The notes beneath the pieces are model-generated. The model was not told where the DNA came from, did not search any database, and saw only the letters and a program-made list of their open reading frames with translations. Of a stretch of 9,158 bases of DNA, positions 1 to 6,015 are shown one piece after another. How positions within the stretch are numbered: the first letter of the stretch is position 1; each line of letters starts with the position of its first letter. The stretch spans positions 1 to 9,158 of the forward strand of contig CAMDEL010000051.1 in the NCBI GenBank assembly GCA_945896765.1. Direction: 5' to 3'. This stretch comes from Singulisphaera sp. GP187 (GTDB lineage: Bacteria; Planctomycetota; Phycisphaerae; Phycisphaerales; SM1A02). Made by a program: the position numbers and the translations under genes.

Positions 1-25
1 CTTTGACACTCAATTTGACTCTGTC

Positions 26-865
26 CTAGTCCGCGCTTTCTTGCGCAGCAATTTGACTGTCAAGAACCGGCGACACACTTTCCGTTCCGGGCTCTGGGCT
101 CAATTGCAAAAGCTCGATTTCAATATCGGCATCTCCATCATCTTGTCGCACTGCAACCTGTTGTTGTCGCGCCAATTCCAGCAGCGCAAGAAAGAGTCCG
201 ATCATTTCGCCGCGCGATCTTCCAGTAAAAATCTGCTGCATCGTCATGCGTCGACGCTCACTGTGCGCAAGGCGATCAACCAAATCCGCCTGATGCAAAC
301 TGATCGGCGTGTCGTCATATTCAATGCGATGATCCCCCAAGCGAGAGATGTCCACCGATTGCATGATCCGCTCGAAAGATTCGACCAAATCCAGAACATG
401 CGCATCTTCGATTTCGACGGAAAATTCGTTTTCGTCGGTGTCGGGAATCATCCCGCCGCCATGCGAACCCGCAACATATCTGCGCGCACTTTCAAGTCGC
501 AGTCGATCGAGCGCACCTGCTGCGGTACGGAACTGTTGATATGCCAAAAGTTGCTGCACGAGTTCGAAGCGTGGATCCGCTGCCTCGCGTCGGCTCTCTC
601 CAGTCGTATCAATCTGCGAAGGTGATCGCGGCGCAAGCGTTCTGCTCTTGATTTCAACAAGCGTCGCCGCCATCACCAGAAATTCACCTGCAAGTTCAAC
701 ATCGACTCGGTGAATGTTTTTCAAGAATCCGAAATATTGCTCGGTGATCATCGAAATCGGAATGTCGGAGATATCGACTTCTGATCGACGAACAAGAAAG
801 AGCAGAAGGTCCAGCGGTCCCTGAAAACTAGAGAGGCGAACTTCATAATCATCTTGCAGTGCCAT
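26..865 (-). CDS. scpA: Segregation and condensation protein A (ScpA, kleisin)
   Basis: ScpA is the kleisin subunit of the bacterial SMC-ScpA-ScpB condensin. It bridges the SMC heads and helps compact and segregate the chromosome. The 279-residue product is within the family's usual length. The N-terminal signature is clear: FQGPLDLLLFLV at residues 14-25, DISDIPISMITEQY at 31-44 and GEFLVMAATLVEIKSRTL at 60-77, which is the SMC-neck-binding helical domain. A variable acidic and polar linker follows. The last 80 or so residues (RRRMTMQQIFTG, then LFLALLELARQQQVAV) match the C-terminal winged helix that contacts the SMC cap. The ATG at 865 is the first good start. It has no Shine-Dalgarno sequence but has GATACT 8 nt upstream. 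scpB, often the next gene, would lie beyond the left edge, since only 25 bp remain past the stop codon. The gene is divergent from kdsD. Confidence 0.95.
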   Translation of the reverse strand: MALQDDYEVRLSSFQGPLDLLLFLVRRSEVDISDIPISMITEQYFGFLKNIHRVDVELAGEFLVMAATLVEIKSRTLAPRSPSQIDTTGESRREAADPRFELVQQLLAYQQFRTAAGALDRLRLESARRYVAGSHGGGMIPDTDENEFSVEIEDAHVLDLVESFERIMQSVDISRLGDHRIEYDDTPISLHQADLVDRLAHSERRRMTMQQIFTGRSRGEMIGLFLALLELARQQQVAVRQDDGDADIEIELLQLSPEPGTESVSPVLDSQIAAQESAD

Positions 866-873
866 CGGCGCAG

Positions 874-879
874 AGTATC
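874..879 (-). promoter_or_regulatory. Candidate -10 element of scpA, leaderless geometry
   Basis: Read on the minus strand this is GATACT, four of six matches to TATAAT, ending 8 nt before the scpA ATG. That spacing would place the transcription start at or next to the start codon. The -35 region would fall inside the kdsD coding sequence and is weak (CTTTCA at 17-bp spacing). The call rests on geometry shared with four other genes in the window. Confidence 0.4.
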
Positions 880-882
880 CGC

Positions 883-888
883 TAACCT
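883..888 (+). promoter_or_regulatory. Candidate -10 element of kdsD, leaderless geometry
   Basis: TAACCT ends 7 nt before the kdsD ATG at 896, and there is no purine-rich ribosome-binding sequence between them. No convincing -35 hexamer is visible; it would have to lie within the start of scpA. The element sits 3 bp from the oppositely oriented scpA -10, so the two promoters cannot both be occupied at once. Confidence 0.4.
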
Positions 889-895
889 AGCCAGA

Positions 896-1909
896 ATGAA
901 AGCCCCAGTCGGCACATCCGAACTCGCCTTCTTGGCGGAAGTCATCGAGGCAGAATCGACTGCACTTGGATCGATGGCTCGTGGACTGCGCGGCGGATCC
1001 TCAGATTGCACTGGATGGACTCGTGCGCTGGACCTTCTTGAATCATGTACCGGTCACGTGGTTGTTGCTGGACTTGGAAAATCTGGCTTGATCGGCGCGA
1101 AAATCTCTGCAACTCTTGCAAGTTTGGGGCAGCCTTCGCACGTCATTCATCCTTCCGAAGCGGTGCACGGAGACCTCGGTCGAATGCGAGAAGGCGATAT
1201 CGCGCTGCTGCTTTCGTACAGCGGAGAGACGGCGGAAGTGATCGATCTCGCCCTCCATCTGAAGGCGGACGGTATTGCGCGCATCGGTGTTTCCTGCCGA
1301 GCGACCACAAATCTCGCTCGACTCTGCGATGCGCATGTTTCTGTTGGGGATATTGTCGAGGCTTGCCCATTGAATCTCGCGCCAACTGCAAGCACAACGG
1401 CGATGTTGGCAGCGGGGGATGCGCTCGCGTTGGCTCTCGCTCGCCGACGCAACTTTCAAGCAGACGATTTTCATCGTCATCATCCAGGTGGAATGCTTGG
1501 AGCGGGACTTCGTCAAATCACGGAAGCACTTCGCTTTCGCGTTGGGAATAACTTGACCGTCGTCTCAGATTCGGTGACGGTTCGCAAAGCCCTTGCGGCT
1601 GCTGGCGAAGGTCGCCGCGCAGGTGCGATCATGCTTGTCGACGCCGATGGTCGTCTCTCTGGAATCTTTACCGACGGCGATCTGCGACGGCTGGTCAATG
1701 GCGGCGGATTGGAAGCGCTCGATTCTTTGGTCTCGACCGTGATGACCGCTCGACCAACATGTCTGACTGTTGATGCGTTGGTGCGCGATGCAGTTCGGCT
1801 GGTTCAGGAAAAACGACTCGACGAAATTCCCGTTGTCGATTTGGCAGGAAAACCACTGGGTTTAGTGGATGTTCAGGACTTGATCGCAATGCGAGTTGTA
1901 GAAGGATAA
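896..1909 (+). CDS. kdsD: D-arabinose-5-phosphate isomerase (KdsD/KpsF family)
   Basis: The enzyme interconverts D-ribulose 5-phosphate and D-arabinose 5-phosphate, the first committed step toward CMP-Kdo for lipopolysaccharide or capsule, in the cytosol. The 337-residue product has the family layout: an N-terminal helix, a SIS sugar-isomerase domain at about 30-205, then two CBS domains at about 210-337. Family signatures are present: GLGKSGLIGAKI at 59-70, HPSEAVHGDLG at 85-95, SYSGETAE at 107-114, EACPLNLAPTASTT at 155-168 and HHPGGMLG at 195-202. In the CBS part, GIFTDGDLRR spans 256-265. The reading frame is open back to a TTG at 854, but that start would overlap scpA; the ATG at 896 begins just before the conserved region. 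No Shine-Dalgarno sequence is seen. The STAS gene follows after 4 bp. The CBS pair may sense a nucleotide or sugar ligand, as in related enzymes. Confidence 0.94.
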   Translation: MKAPVGTSELAFLAEVIEAESTALGSMARGLRGGSSDCTGWTRALDLLESCTGHVVVAGLGKSGLIGAKISATLASLGQPSHVIHPSEAVHGDLGRMREGDIALLLSYSGETAEVIDLALHLKADGIARIGVSCRATTNLARLCDAHVSVGDIVEACPLNLAPTASTTAMLAAGDALALALARRRNFQADDFHRHHPGGMLGAGLRQITEALRFRVGNNLTVVSDSVTVRKALAAAGEGRRAGAIMLVDADGRLSGIFTDGDLRRLVNGGGLEALDSLVSTVMTARPTCLTVDALVRDAVRLVQEKRLDEIPVVDLAGKPLGLVDVQDLIAMRVVEG

Positions 1910-1913
1910 ACAG

Positions 1914-2267
1914 ATGGAGATGTATGCAATCGAAGTTGTTGGCGACTTGATGATCCTGCGTGCGGACGGAGGATTGAATGCGTCAACTGCTGGTCAACTC
2001 TCCGAACAAGTCACCGCACTTGTCAAAGGTGGAGTTCGCAACATCATCGTCGACTGTTCGAAATTAGAAATCATCTCAAGCATCGGGCTTGGATCATTGC
2101 TGCTGCTGCATACTCGCAGCAAGAGTGCCGGTGGCGAAGTGAAATTATGCGGGCTGAAAGGTTCGATTGTGCAGATCGTGCGAATGACCAAACTGGACAG
2201 CTTGTTCGAGATGTACGCAGATGTTGAAGAAGCGCGATTGGCGTTTCGTCCGCCATCTGCAACTTGA
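1914..2267 (+). CDS. STAS-domain protein, anti-sigma-factor antagonist type (SpoIIAA/RsbV-like)
   Basis: This 117-residue protein is a single STAS domain. Antagonists of this type bind an anti-sigma kinase and release its sigma factor; phosphorylation of one serine switches them off. The core reads IIVDCSKLEIISSIGLGSLLLLHTR (split here: IIVDCSKLEI at 44-53, ISSIGLGSLL at 54-63). By alignment to the SpoIIAA DSSGLG motif, Ser56 is the phosphorylation-site candidate. The usual Asp before it is Ser55 and the second Ser is Ile57. The later GGEVKLCGL and KLDSLFEMY segments match the domain's C-terminal half. AAGGA lies 7 nt before the ATG at 1914, overlapping the end of kdsD, so translation is probably coupled. 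A second ATG at 1920 lacks its own ribosome site. No partner kinase or sigma factor lies in the window. An MlaB-like lipid-transport role is an alternative but fits less well. Confidence 0.85.
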   Translation: MEMYAIEVVGDLMILRADGGLNASTAGQLSEQVTALVKGGVRNIIVDCSKLEIISSIGLGSLLLLHTRSKSAGGEVKLCGLKGSIVQIVRMTKLDSLFEMYADVEEARLAFRPPSAT

Positions 2268-2275
2268 TCCACAAA

Positions 2276-3853
2276 TCAACCGCCTAGCGCGGGCTTCGGT
2301 CGTGCGCTGAGCGAATCCGCGATCACTTTCGCGACGCGTTCTTGCAGTTTTTTCGCCTTGCCGACCGAATTCACTTCGCAGAGATTGTTCGCAAGCACGC
2401 TGAATGCATATCGTGTTCCATCGCGTGCAGTGACGAACCCAGAAAGACAACTCACCTTATCGATGTATCCCGTTTTGCACTGCACTGTGGCGACAGCAGG
2501 ATCGATGTCTTTCATTCGCTTGCGAACGGTTCCTGATTTTCCACCGACTGCAAGGCTGTCTATGAAAATCGAGCCAATTGCCGCATTATTTGCAAGCGCA
2601 GTGATCCACGCCGTCATGCCATCAGCCGTCACACGATTGCCGCGAGAAAGTCCAGAGCCATCGGAGATCACGAATCCTCTTGCGCTCTCGCCGATGTTCG
2701 CCTCGAGCGCGCTCTTCACGACAATCGCTCCAGTCGCCCAAGATCCTGGTGCGCCAGTGATCTTTGCTGCGAGTCGCTTCATCAAACTTTCGGCATAGAG
2801 ATTCTGACTCTCAACATTGCAGTGCGTGAGGACTGTTGCAAGCGGTGTTTGCAGAACGGGTCCAACGGCGGTTCCCTTCGGCTCGGGATCGTTCGCCGCA
2901 GCAAGTCGTGTGCTCTGGACGGGAATGCCCGCAGCGATCAGTCGGTGCGCGACGCACTGTGCAAGAAATCCTGCAGGATCTCCGATGCCAACAGTGATTG
3001 GCACGACATACGGAATCTTCACATTTCCAAAGATTGTCAGTTCGCCAGTCTCTGGTTGCCGCGCAATCCACATCGTGTTGCGATCGTTCTTGCCAGTACG
3101 ACTTGTTCCTTTATTGACGATCGTCAGCCACGGTGCCGACGGGCTCATTGATGTGATTGTGGGCGCATGCCCAGGATTGGGCGAAGCTTTCACACAAAGA
3201 CCATTACCGTGAAAATTCATCCCAGAAGGCGGCGAACAATATCCTTCGTCGAGTTGATCCTTCGGCCAGAGCGGATGAGGTCCTTCGCGCACGAATATGC
3301 GGTCGTCGACGACAATTTCGCTGACGCGCGTCATGCCACTCGCCTTGATTGCTTTCGTCCAAGTCGCAAGCAGGTCATCGATGGTCAATCCAGTATGTGC
3401 GACGCCCCATGCATCAACATAGGTGGATTCCGCAAGTAACTCAGGGTCACCCAGCGCAGGATCGCCATCGCCGACGATGAGTAAGCGGTCACCATCTCGC
3501 AGGACTCGAGTGCGAAAGACAAAGTCTGGCCCAAGTCCCAGCAGCGCCGCGCCAGTGGTGAGCAATTTCATGTTGCTCGCAGGGGTCATGGGTTCGTTGC
3601 CGTTGAGCGAAATAACCGAATATCCCGTCGCACAATCGCGGACGCTGACAGCGATCACCGCCTTCTTCAGTCCAAGCGAATTGACCTCGGATCGAATGGC
3701 GGCTGCGATGTCGCGTGGTGCAGAGGTCGCGGGTTGATTCGCCGAGGGAATCGCCAGCGCGAGCGTCGATGCAGTCATCGCAGCAAATACAGCGTAAGTC
3801 AGTATGAAAGTTGATTTTCGTGAATGGAGAACGCGGGAAACTTCGGCGTGCAT
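2276..3853 (-). CDS. dacB: D-alanyl-D-alanine carboxypeptidase / endopeptidase, family S13 (PBP4-like)
   Basis: This periplasmic enzyme trims the terminal D-Ala from peptidoglycan stem peptides and can cut cross-links. From the ATG at 3853 the product has 525 residues. A signal peptide is visible: basic N-region, hydrophobic stretch at about 15-34 ending ALA. The penicillin-binding motifs are all present: SNMK at 93-96 (Ser93 nucleophile), SQN at 349-351 and KTG at 460-462 within CKTGYIDKVSCLSGFV. A second, KSG-like stretch at 439-441 aligns with the VDGTLRKR segment of the family and is not the catalytic triad. The insert between SxxK and SxN has the size expected for PBP4. The frame is open upstream to a GTG at 4036, but that would run through the tsf terminator and bury the signal peptide. 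No Shine-Dalgarno sequence is present; GATAAG sits 9 nt before the ATG. The gene converges on the STAS gene with 8 bp between stops. Confidence 0.93.
   Translation of the reverse strand: MHAEVSRVLHSRKSTFILTYAVFAAMTASTLALAIPSANQPATSAPRDIAAAIRSEVNSLGLKKAVIAVSVRDCATGYSVISLNGNEPMTPASNMKLLTTGAALLGLGPDFVFRTRVLRDGDRLLIVGDGDPALGDPELLAESTYVDAWGVAHTGLTIDDLLATWTKAIKASGMTRVSEIVVDDRIFVREGPHPLWPKDQLDEGYCSPPSGMNFHGNGLCVKASPNPGHAPTITSMSPSAPWLTIVNKGTSRTGKNDRNTMWIARQPETGELTIFGNVKIPYVVPITVGIGDPAGFLAQCVAHRLIAAGIPVQSTRLAAANDPEPKGTAVGPVLQTPLATVLTHCNVESQNLYAESLMKRLAAKITGAPGSWATGAIVVKSALEANIGESARGFVISDGSGLSRGNRVTADGMTAWITALANNAAIGSIFIDSLAVGGKSGTVRKRMKDIDPAVATVQCKTGYIDKVSCLSGFVTARDGTRYAFSVLANNLCEVNSVGKAKKLQERVAKVIADSLSARPKPALGG
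2286..2308 (+). terminator. UUCG-loop hairpin beyond the kdsD-STAS unit
   Basis: AGCGC at 2286-2290 pairs with GCGCT at 2304-2308, and GGC (2292-2294) closes a TTCG loop against GTC (2299-2301) with one bulged base. A C(UUCG)G loop is exceptionally stable in RNA. It lies 19 nt after the STAS stop codon, inside the last codons of the convergent dacB-like gene. No T-run follows, so it is not a classic intrinsic terminator. It could instead stabilise the 3' end of the plus-strand mRNA, or be chance. Confidence 0.3.
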
Positions 3854-3862
3854 TGGAGTGTT

Positions 3863-3868
3863 CTTATC
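3863..3868 (-). promoter_or_regulatory. Candidate -10 element of the dacB-like gene
   Basis: Read on the minus strand the hexamer is GATAAG, four of six matches to TATAAT, 9 nt before the ATG at 3853. No ribosome-binding sequence lies between. The -35 is not recognisable. The call depends on the same spacing appearing before other genes here. A TAATAC slightly farther upstream is an alternative that would give a short leader. Confidence 0.3.
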
Positions 3869-3906
3869 GGCGCAACGACCTGAAGTATTAGAAAAATGTT
3901 TGCAGG

Positions 3907-3967
3907 CTTGGTTACGGACTTGGTTACGGGCAAATCGTAAGGTTGCAGCACTCCGATCTGCCCGTAA
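3907..3967. repeat. TTACGG repeats upstream of dacB: tandem direct copies plus an inverted arm
   Basis: CTTGGTTACGG occurs twice in tandem at 3907-3917 and 3919-3929, a 12-bp period. The second copy runs into TTACGGGCA (3924-3932), which is perfectly repeated in inverted orientation as TGCCCGTAA at 3959-3967 with 26 bp between. The block lies between the tsf terminator and the dacB-like start, about 54-114 bp upstream of that ATG. It may be a regulator-binding region for dacB; no known operator is recognised. Confidence 0.5.
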
Positions 3968-3985
3968 ACAGGGGGTTGATGCCAT

Positions 3986-4014
3986 AAAAAAACCCCACGC
4001 ACATTTGCGTGGGG
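3986..4014 (-). terminator. Intrinsic terminator of the rpsB-tsf operon
   Basis: CCCCACGCA (4014 down to 4006 on the minus strand) pairs perfectly with TGCGTGGGG (4001 down to 3993), a 9-bp GC-rich stem with a 4-nt loop. It is followed immediately by seven Ts on the minus strand (3992-3986). It starts about 40 nt after the tsf stop codon. The A-run is on one side only, so termination serves the minus strand. It also insulates dacB from rpsB-tsf transcription. Confidence 0.92.
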
Positions 4015-4055
4015 CTTGGATTTCAAACTCGTTCACTTCAAATCGTTGGCTTCAA

Positions 4056-4859
4056 TCAGGCTCCGACGCGCATTCGAACAAATGCCTTGATCGTCACGCC
4101 CTTTGGAAGCAACTCGCGGATGCTTTTCTTGTCATCCTTCACATACTTCTGTCCCATCAAAGTGGTCTCTTCGAAATACTTGCGAAGTTTTCCTTCAGCC
4201 ATTTTCTCTGCAATTTGCGGTGGCTTGCCCGATGCTTCGGCTTCCTTCTTGGCTTCTTCGCGCTTGGCGGCGACGAGATCTGCTGGCAATCCAGTTTCGT
4301 CAACCGAGAGGGGAGTTGGAACAACCGCAGCGATGTGCTGGCAGATTCCAGTGGCCAAATCTTCTGGCATATCGCCTTCGAATTGCAACAGGACGCCAAG
4401 TTTGCCGTCGTGATGCAGATACATACCGAAAGCTCCGCCATCGAGGCGTGTTCCGCGAGCAAACGAAATATTTTCACCAGTCTTGATTCGAGTCGTATCC
4501 AGTCGTGCCGTCATAGCAGCCGTCATCGCAACGGCTCCGGCAGCGGTACCAACCGACATCGTCGCCAATTCCTTGGCAAGTTCGCGGAACTCTTCGTTCT
4601 TCGCTGTGAAATCGGTTTCAGCGCGGACTTCGATGATCGCAGCCTTGGAAGGTTGGATCACGATTGCAATGCAACCTTCGCCAGCAGCACGATCGGTTCG
4701 AGTGTCCATCTTGCCCTTGAGGCGTTCACGCAAAAGCGCTTCAGCTTTCGCAAGATCTCCTCCGGATTCGACAAGCGCGCTTCGGCAATCGCCGAAACCA
4801 AGCCCTGTTGAATTTCGAAGTGCCATGACAACCTTCGCGTCAATGTTTACAGTTTCCAT
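4056..4859 (-). CDS. tsf: Translation elongation factor Ts
   Basis: EF-Ts is the guanine-nucleotide exchange factor that recycles EF-Tu from its GDP form in the cytosol. The 267-residue product has the N-terminal UBA-like domain (ALRNSTGLGFGDCRSAL at 13-29, GGDLAKAEALLRE at 33-45). The core has ETDFTAKNEEF at 81-91; Asp83-Phe84 correspond to the pair inserted near the EF-Tu magnesium site in E. coli. The C-terminal core has AEKMAEGKLRKYFEE at 217-231 and TLMGQKYVKD at 233-242. The UBA motif is slightly divergent: GLGFGDCR where GAGMMDCK is usual. AGGAG lies 6 nt before the ATG, an excellent Shine-Dalgarno sequence. The gene follows rpsB by 32 bp, the near-universal bacterial order, and is closed by the terminator at 3986-4014. 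Confidence 0.97.
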   Translation of the reverse strand: METVNIDAKVVMALRNSTGLGFGDCRSALVESGGDLAKAEALLRERLKGKMDTRTDRAAGEGCIAIVIQPSKAAIIEVRAETDFTAKNEEFRELAKELATMSVGTAAGAVAMTAAMTARLDTTRIKTGENISFARGTRLDGGAFGMYLHHDGKLGVLLQFEGDMPEDLATGICQHIAAVVPTPLSVDETGLPADLVAAKREEAKKEAEASGKPPQIAEKMAEGKLRKYFEETTLMGQKYVKDDKKSIRELLPKGVTIKAFVRMRVGA

Positions 4860-4891
4860 GATGTTCTCCTTTTACAGATGTTTGATAGAGA

Positions 4892-5752
4892 TCAGGCAGG
4901 ATCGGTTGCAACAGGTGCTGATGGTGCCGCTGCTGCAGATTCCATCGCTGCGCCGTCGGTCAGACCGCCACCAATTTCATCAACGCGGAATCGACTTCGA
5001 ACGCTGCGTCGTCGAGGTGATGGAGCATCGGAATCCTCGCCACCTTCAGGTGCGCTTGTTACTGCCGATGTTTGTCGTTGCGTCTTGCCATCTTGAACAG
5101 ATGCGGTGAGTTCGCGAATGATCAAGTCAATAGATCGCATCGAGTCATCATTTCCTGGAATTGGAATGTCCGAAAAGTCTGGATCGCCATCGGTGTCGAT
5201 CAAGCAAATCGTCGGGATTCCAAGGTTTTTTGCTTCGCGCACGGCATTCATCTCACGATTGACGTCGACGACGACGAGGGCAGATGGAAGTTTCGTCATG
5301 GCACGAACGCCGTTGAGATTGCGATAAATTTTCTTCAACTCTCGGCTCAGTTGCGATTCCATCTTCTTGGAATAGCTCTTCATGCCGCCAGTTGCGACGA
5401 GTGCTTCAAGTTCCTCAAGGCGCTTCAAACGATCGCGCACAGTTCGGAAATTGGTCAGCAGTCCACCGAGCCAACGCTCCGTGATGTATGGCATTTGGCA
5501 AGCTGCGCAATGTGTTTCGATCGCGCTGCGTGCTTGACGCTTGGTGCCGACGAAGAGCACATCTTTGCCTTCGCTGACAGTTTTGGAAATGAATTTCTTC
5601 GCCAACAGGAGACCCTTGATTGTCTCGCGGATGTCGATGATGTGAATTTGATTCTTGACACCCTGAATATAGGGAGCCATCTTTGGATTCCAACTCGATC
5701 TGCGTTGACCGAAGTGGATTCCTGCTTCAATGAGTTCGTTGACAAGTGACAT
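4892..5752 (-). CDS. rpsB: 30S ribosomal protein S2 with C-terminal tail
   Basis: S2 binds late to the 30S subunit at the head-body junction and supports S1 recruitment and mRNA binding. The product has 286 residues. The S2 core is unmistakable: NELIEAGIHFGQRRSSWNPKM at the N terminus (residues 5-25), IHIIDIRET at 36-44, VGTKRQA at 68-74, ERWLGGLLTNF at 92-102, and IDTDGDPDFSDIPIPGNDD at 185-203. The usual HFGHR is HFGQR. Beyond about residue 218 is a 65-70 residue tail not found in E. coli S2. It is acidic and polar, then basic (RRRSVRSRFRV at 247-257), then Ala/Pro-rich. The frame is open upstream to a GTG at 5857, but AAGGA sits 7 nt before the ATG at 5752, and similarity to S2 starts there. 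rpsB heads the rpsB-tsf operon. Confidence 0.97.
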   Translation of the reverse strand: MSLVNELIEAGIHFGQRRSSWNPKMAPYIQGVKNQIHIIDIRETIKGLLLAKKFISKTVSEGKDVLFVGTKRQARSAIETHCAACQMPYITERWLGGLLTNFRTVRDRLKRLEELEALVATGGMKSYSKKMESQLSRELKKIYRNLNGVRAMTKLPSALVVVDVNREMNAVREAKNLGIPTICLIDTDGDPDFSDIPIPGNDDSMRSIDLIIRELTASVQDGKTQRQTSAVTSAPEGGEDSDAPSPRRRSVRSRFRVDEIGGGLTDGAAMESAAAAPSAPVATDPA

Positions 5753-5970
5753 GTGAGATTCCTTTTTCGAAAACACTTCCAAGGCGGGCTCGATGTGAGC
5801 ATGACTGGAAGCAGCGACACCCGAACGTTCAGCCGGTGGAGCCTTGCGGCGCAGCACGCTCGATAGGGCGCTTTTGCGGGGGGAGAAACGAATGAGGTCC
5901 CAAACTCACCGAAGCCTAGGACCTTTGCCATCTCCTGCGAACACAAATTCGAGGGAAATAGCGGAGCGTC
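5753..5970 (-). promoter_or_regulatory. Long 5' leader of rpsB, possible autoregulatory element
   Basis: If the promoter at 5971-5999 is right, the rpsB mRNA has a leader of about 210 nt, unlike the apparently leaderless genes nearby. It contains an inverted repeat, AGGTCC at 5919-5924 and GGACCT at 5895-5900 as read on the minus strand, which would form a 6-bp stem with an 18-nt loop. It also has a run of six Cs (5883-5878) and ends in the rpsB Shine-Dalgarno AAGGA. In E. coli, S2 represses rpsB-tsf through the rpsB 5' leader; a similar role here is inference, and I recognise no known motif. Confidence 0.3.
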
Positions 5971-5999
5971 AATGTATCACGACCGACTTCTCTCTGCAA
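5971..5999 (-). promoter_or_regulatory. Candidate sigma70-type promoter of rpsB-tsf with extended -10
   Basis: On the minus strand TTGCAG (5999-5994) is followed by a 17-bp spacer ending in TGA and then TACATT (5976-5971). This gives four of six matches at each hexamer, ideal spacing and an extended -10 (TGn). It is the best full promoter match in the gap. A nearby TTGACG (5972-5967) resembles a -35 but has no acceptable -10 at the right distance. Confidence 0.45.
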
Positions 6000-6001
6000 C
6001 C

Positions 6002-6007
6002 TATTAT
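6002..6007 (+). promoter_or_regulatory. -10 element of the phosphomutase gene, leaderless geometry
   Basis: TATTAT (five of six matches to TATAAT) ends 8 nt before the ATG at 6016. The spacer is C-rich and carries no Shine-Dalgarno sequence. Transcription would begin at or next to the start codon. The same bases read GATAAT on the opposite strand, so the element could fire in both directions. No good -35 is seen. Confidence 0.5.
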
Positions 6008-6015
6008 CCGCCCCC

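Noticed and set aside
12..60. AATTTGACT direct repeat at about 12-20 and 50-58
   Set aside because: Only two short copies, one of them within scpA coding sequence; this is compatible with chance.
439..660. Other short frames on both strands opposite scpA and kdsD
   Set aside because: They fall entirely within conserved genes and show no domain, start signal or independent support.
854..895. Upstream TTG start for kdsD overlapping scpA
   Set aside because: It lacks a ribosome site and would add residues not typical of the family; the ATG at 896 has a -10-like hexamer at the spacing seen elsewhere.
3854..4036. A 61-codon N-terminal extension of the dacB-like frame to a GTG at 4036
   Set aside because: It would be transcribed through the rpsB-tsf terminator, bury the signal peptide inside the protein, and has no S13-like sequence.
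3804..4811. Long plus-strand open frame (335 codons) opposite tsf
   Set aside because: It lies antisense to the clear EF-Ts gene, runs across the terminator, and its product is Ser/Arg/His-rich with no recognisable domain: a shadow frame.
5753..5857. A 35-codon N-terminal extension of rpsB to a GTG at 5857
   Set aside because: S2 similarity begins at the ATG at 5752, which has a well-spaced AAGGA; the extension has no S2 character.
5967..5972. TTGACG on the minus strand as the rpsB -35
   Set aside because: No hexamer at 16-18 bp spacing matches TATAAT in more than two positions; the TTGCAG/TACATT pair is better.
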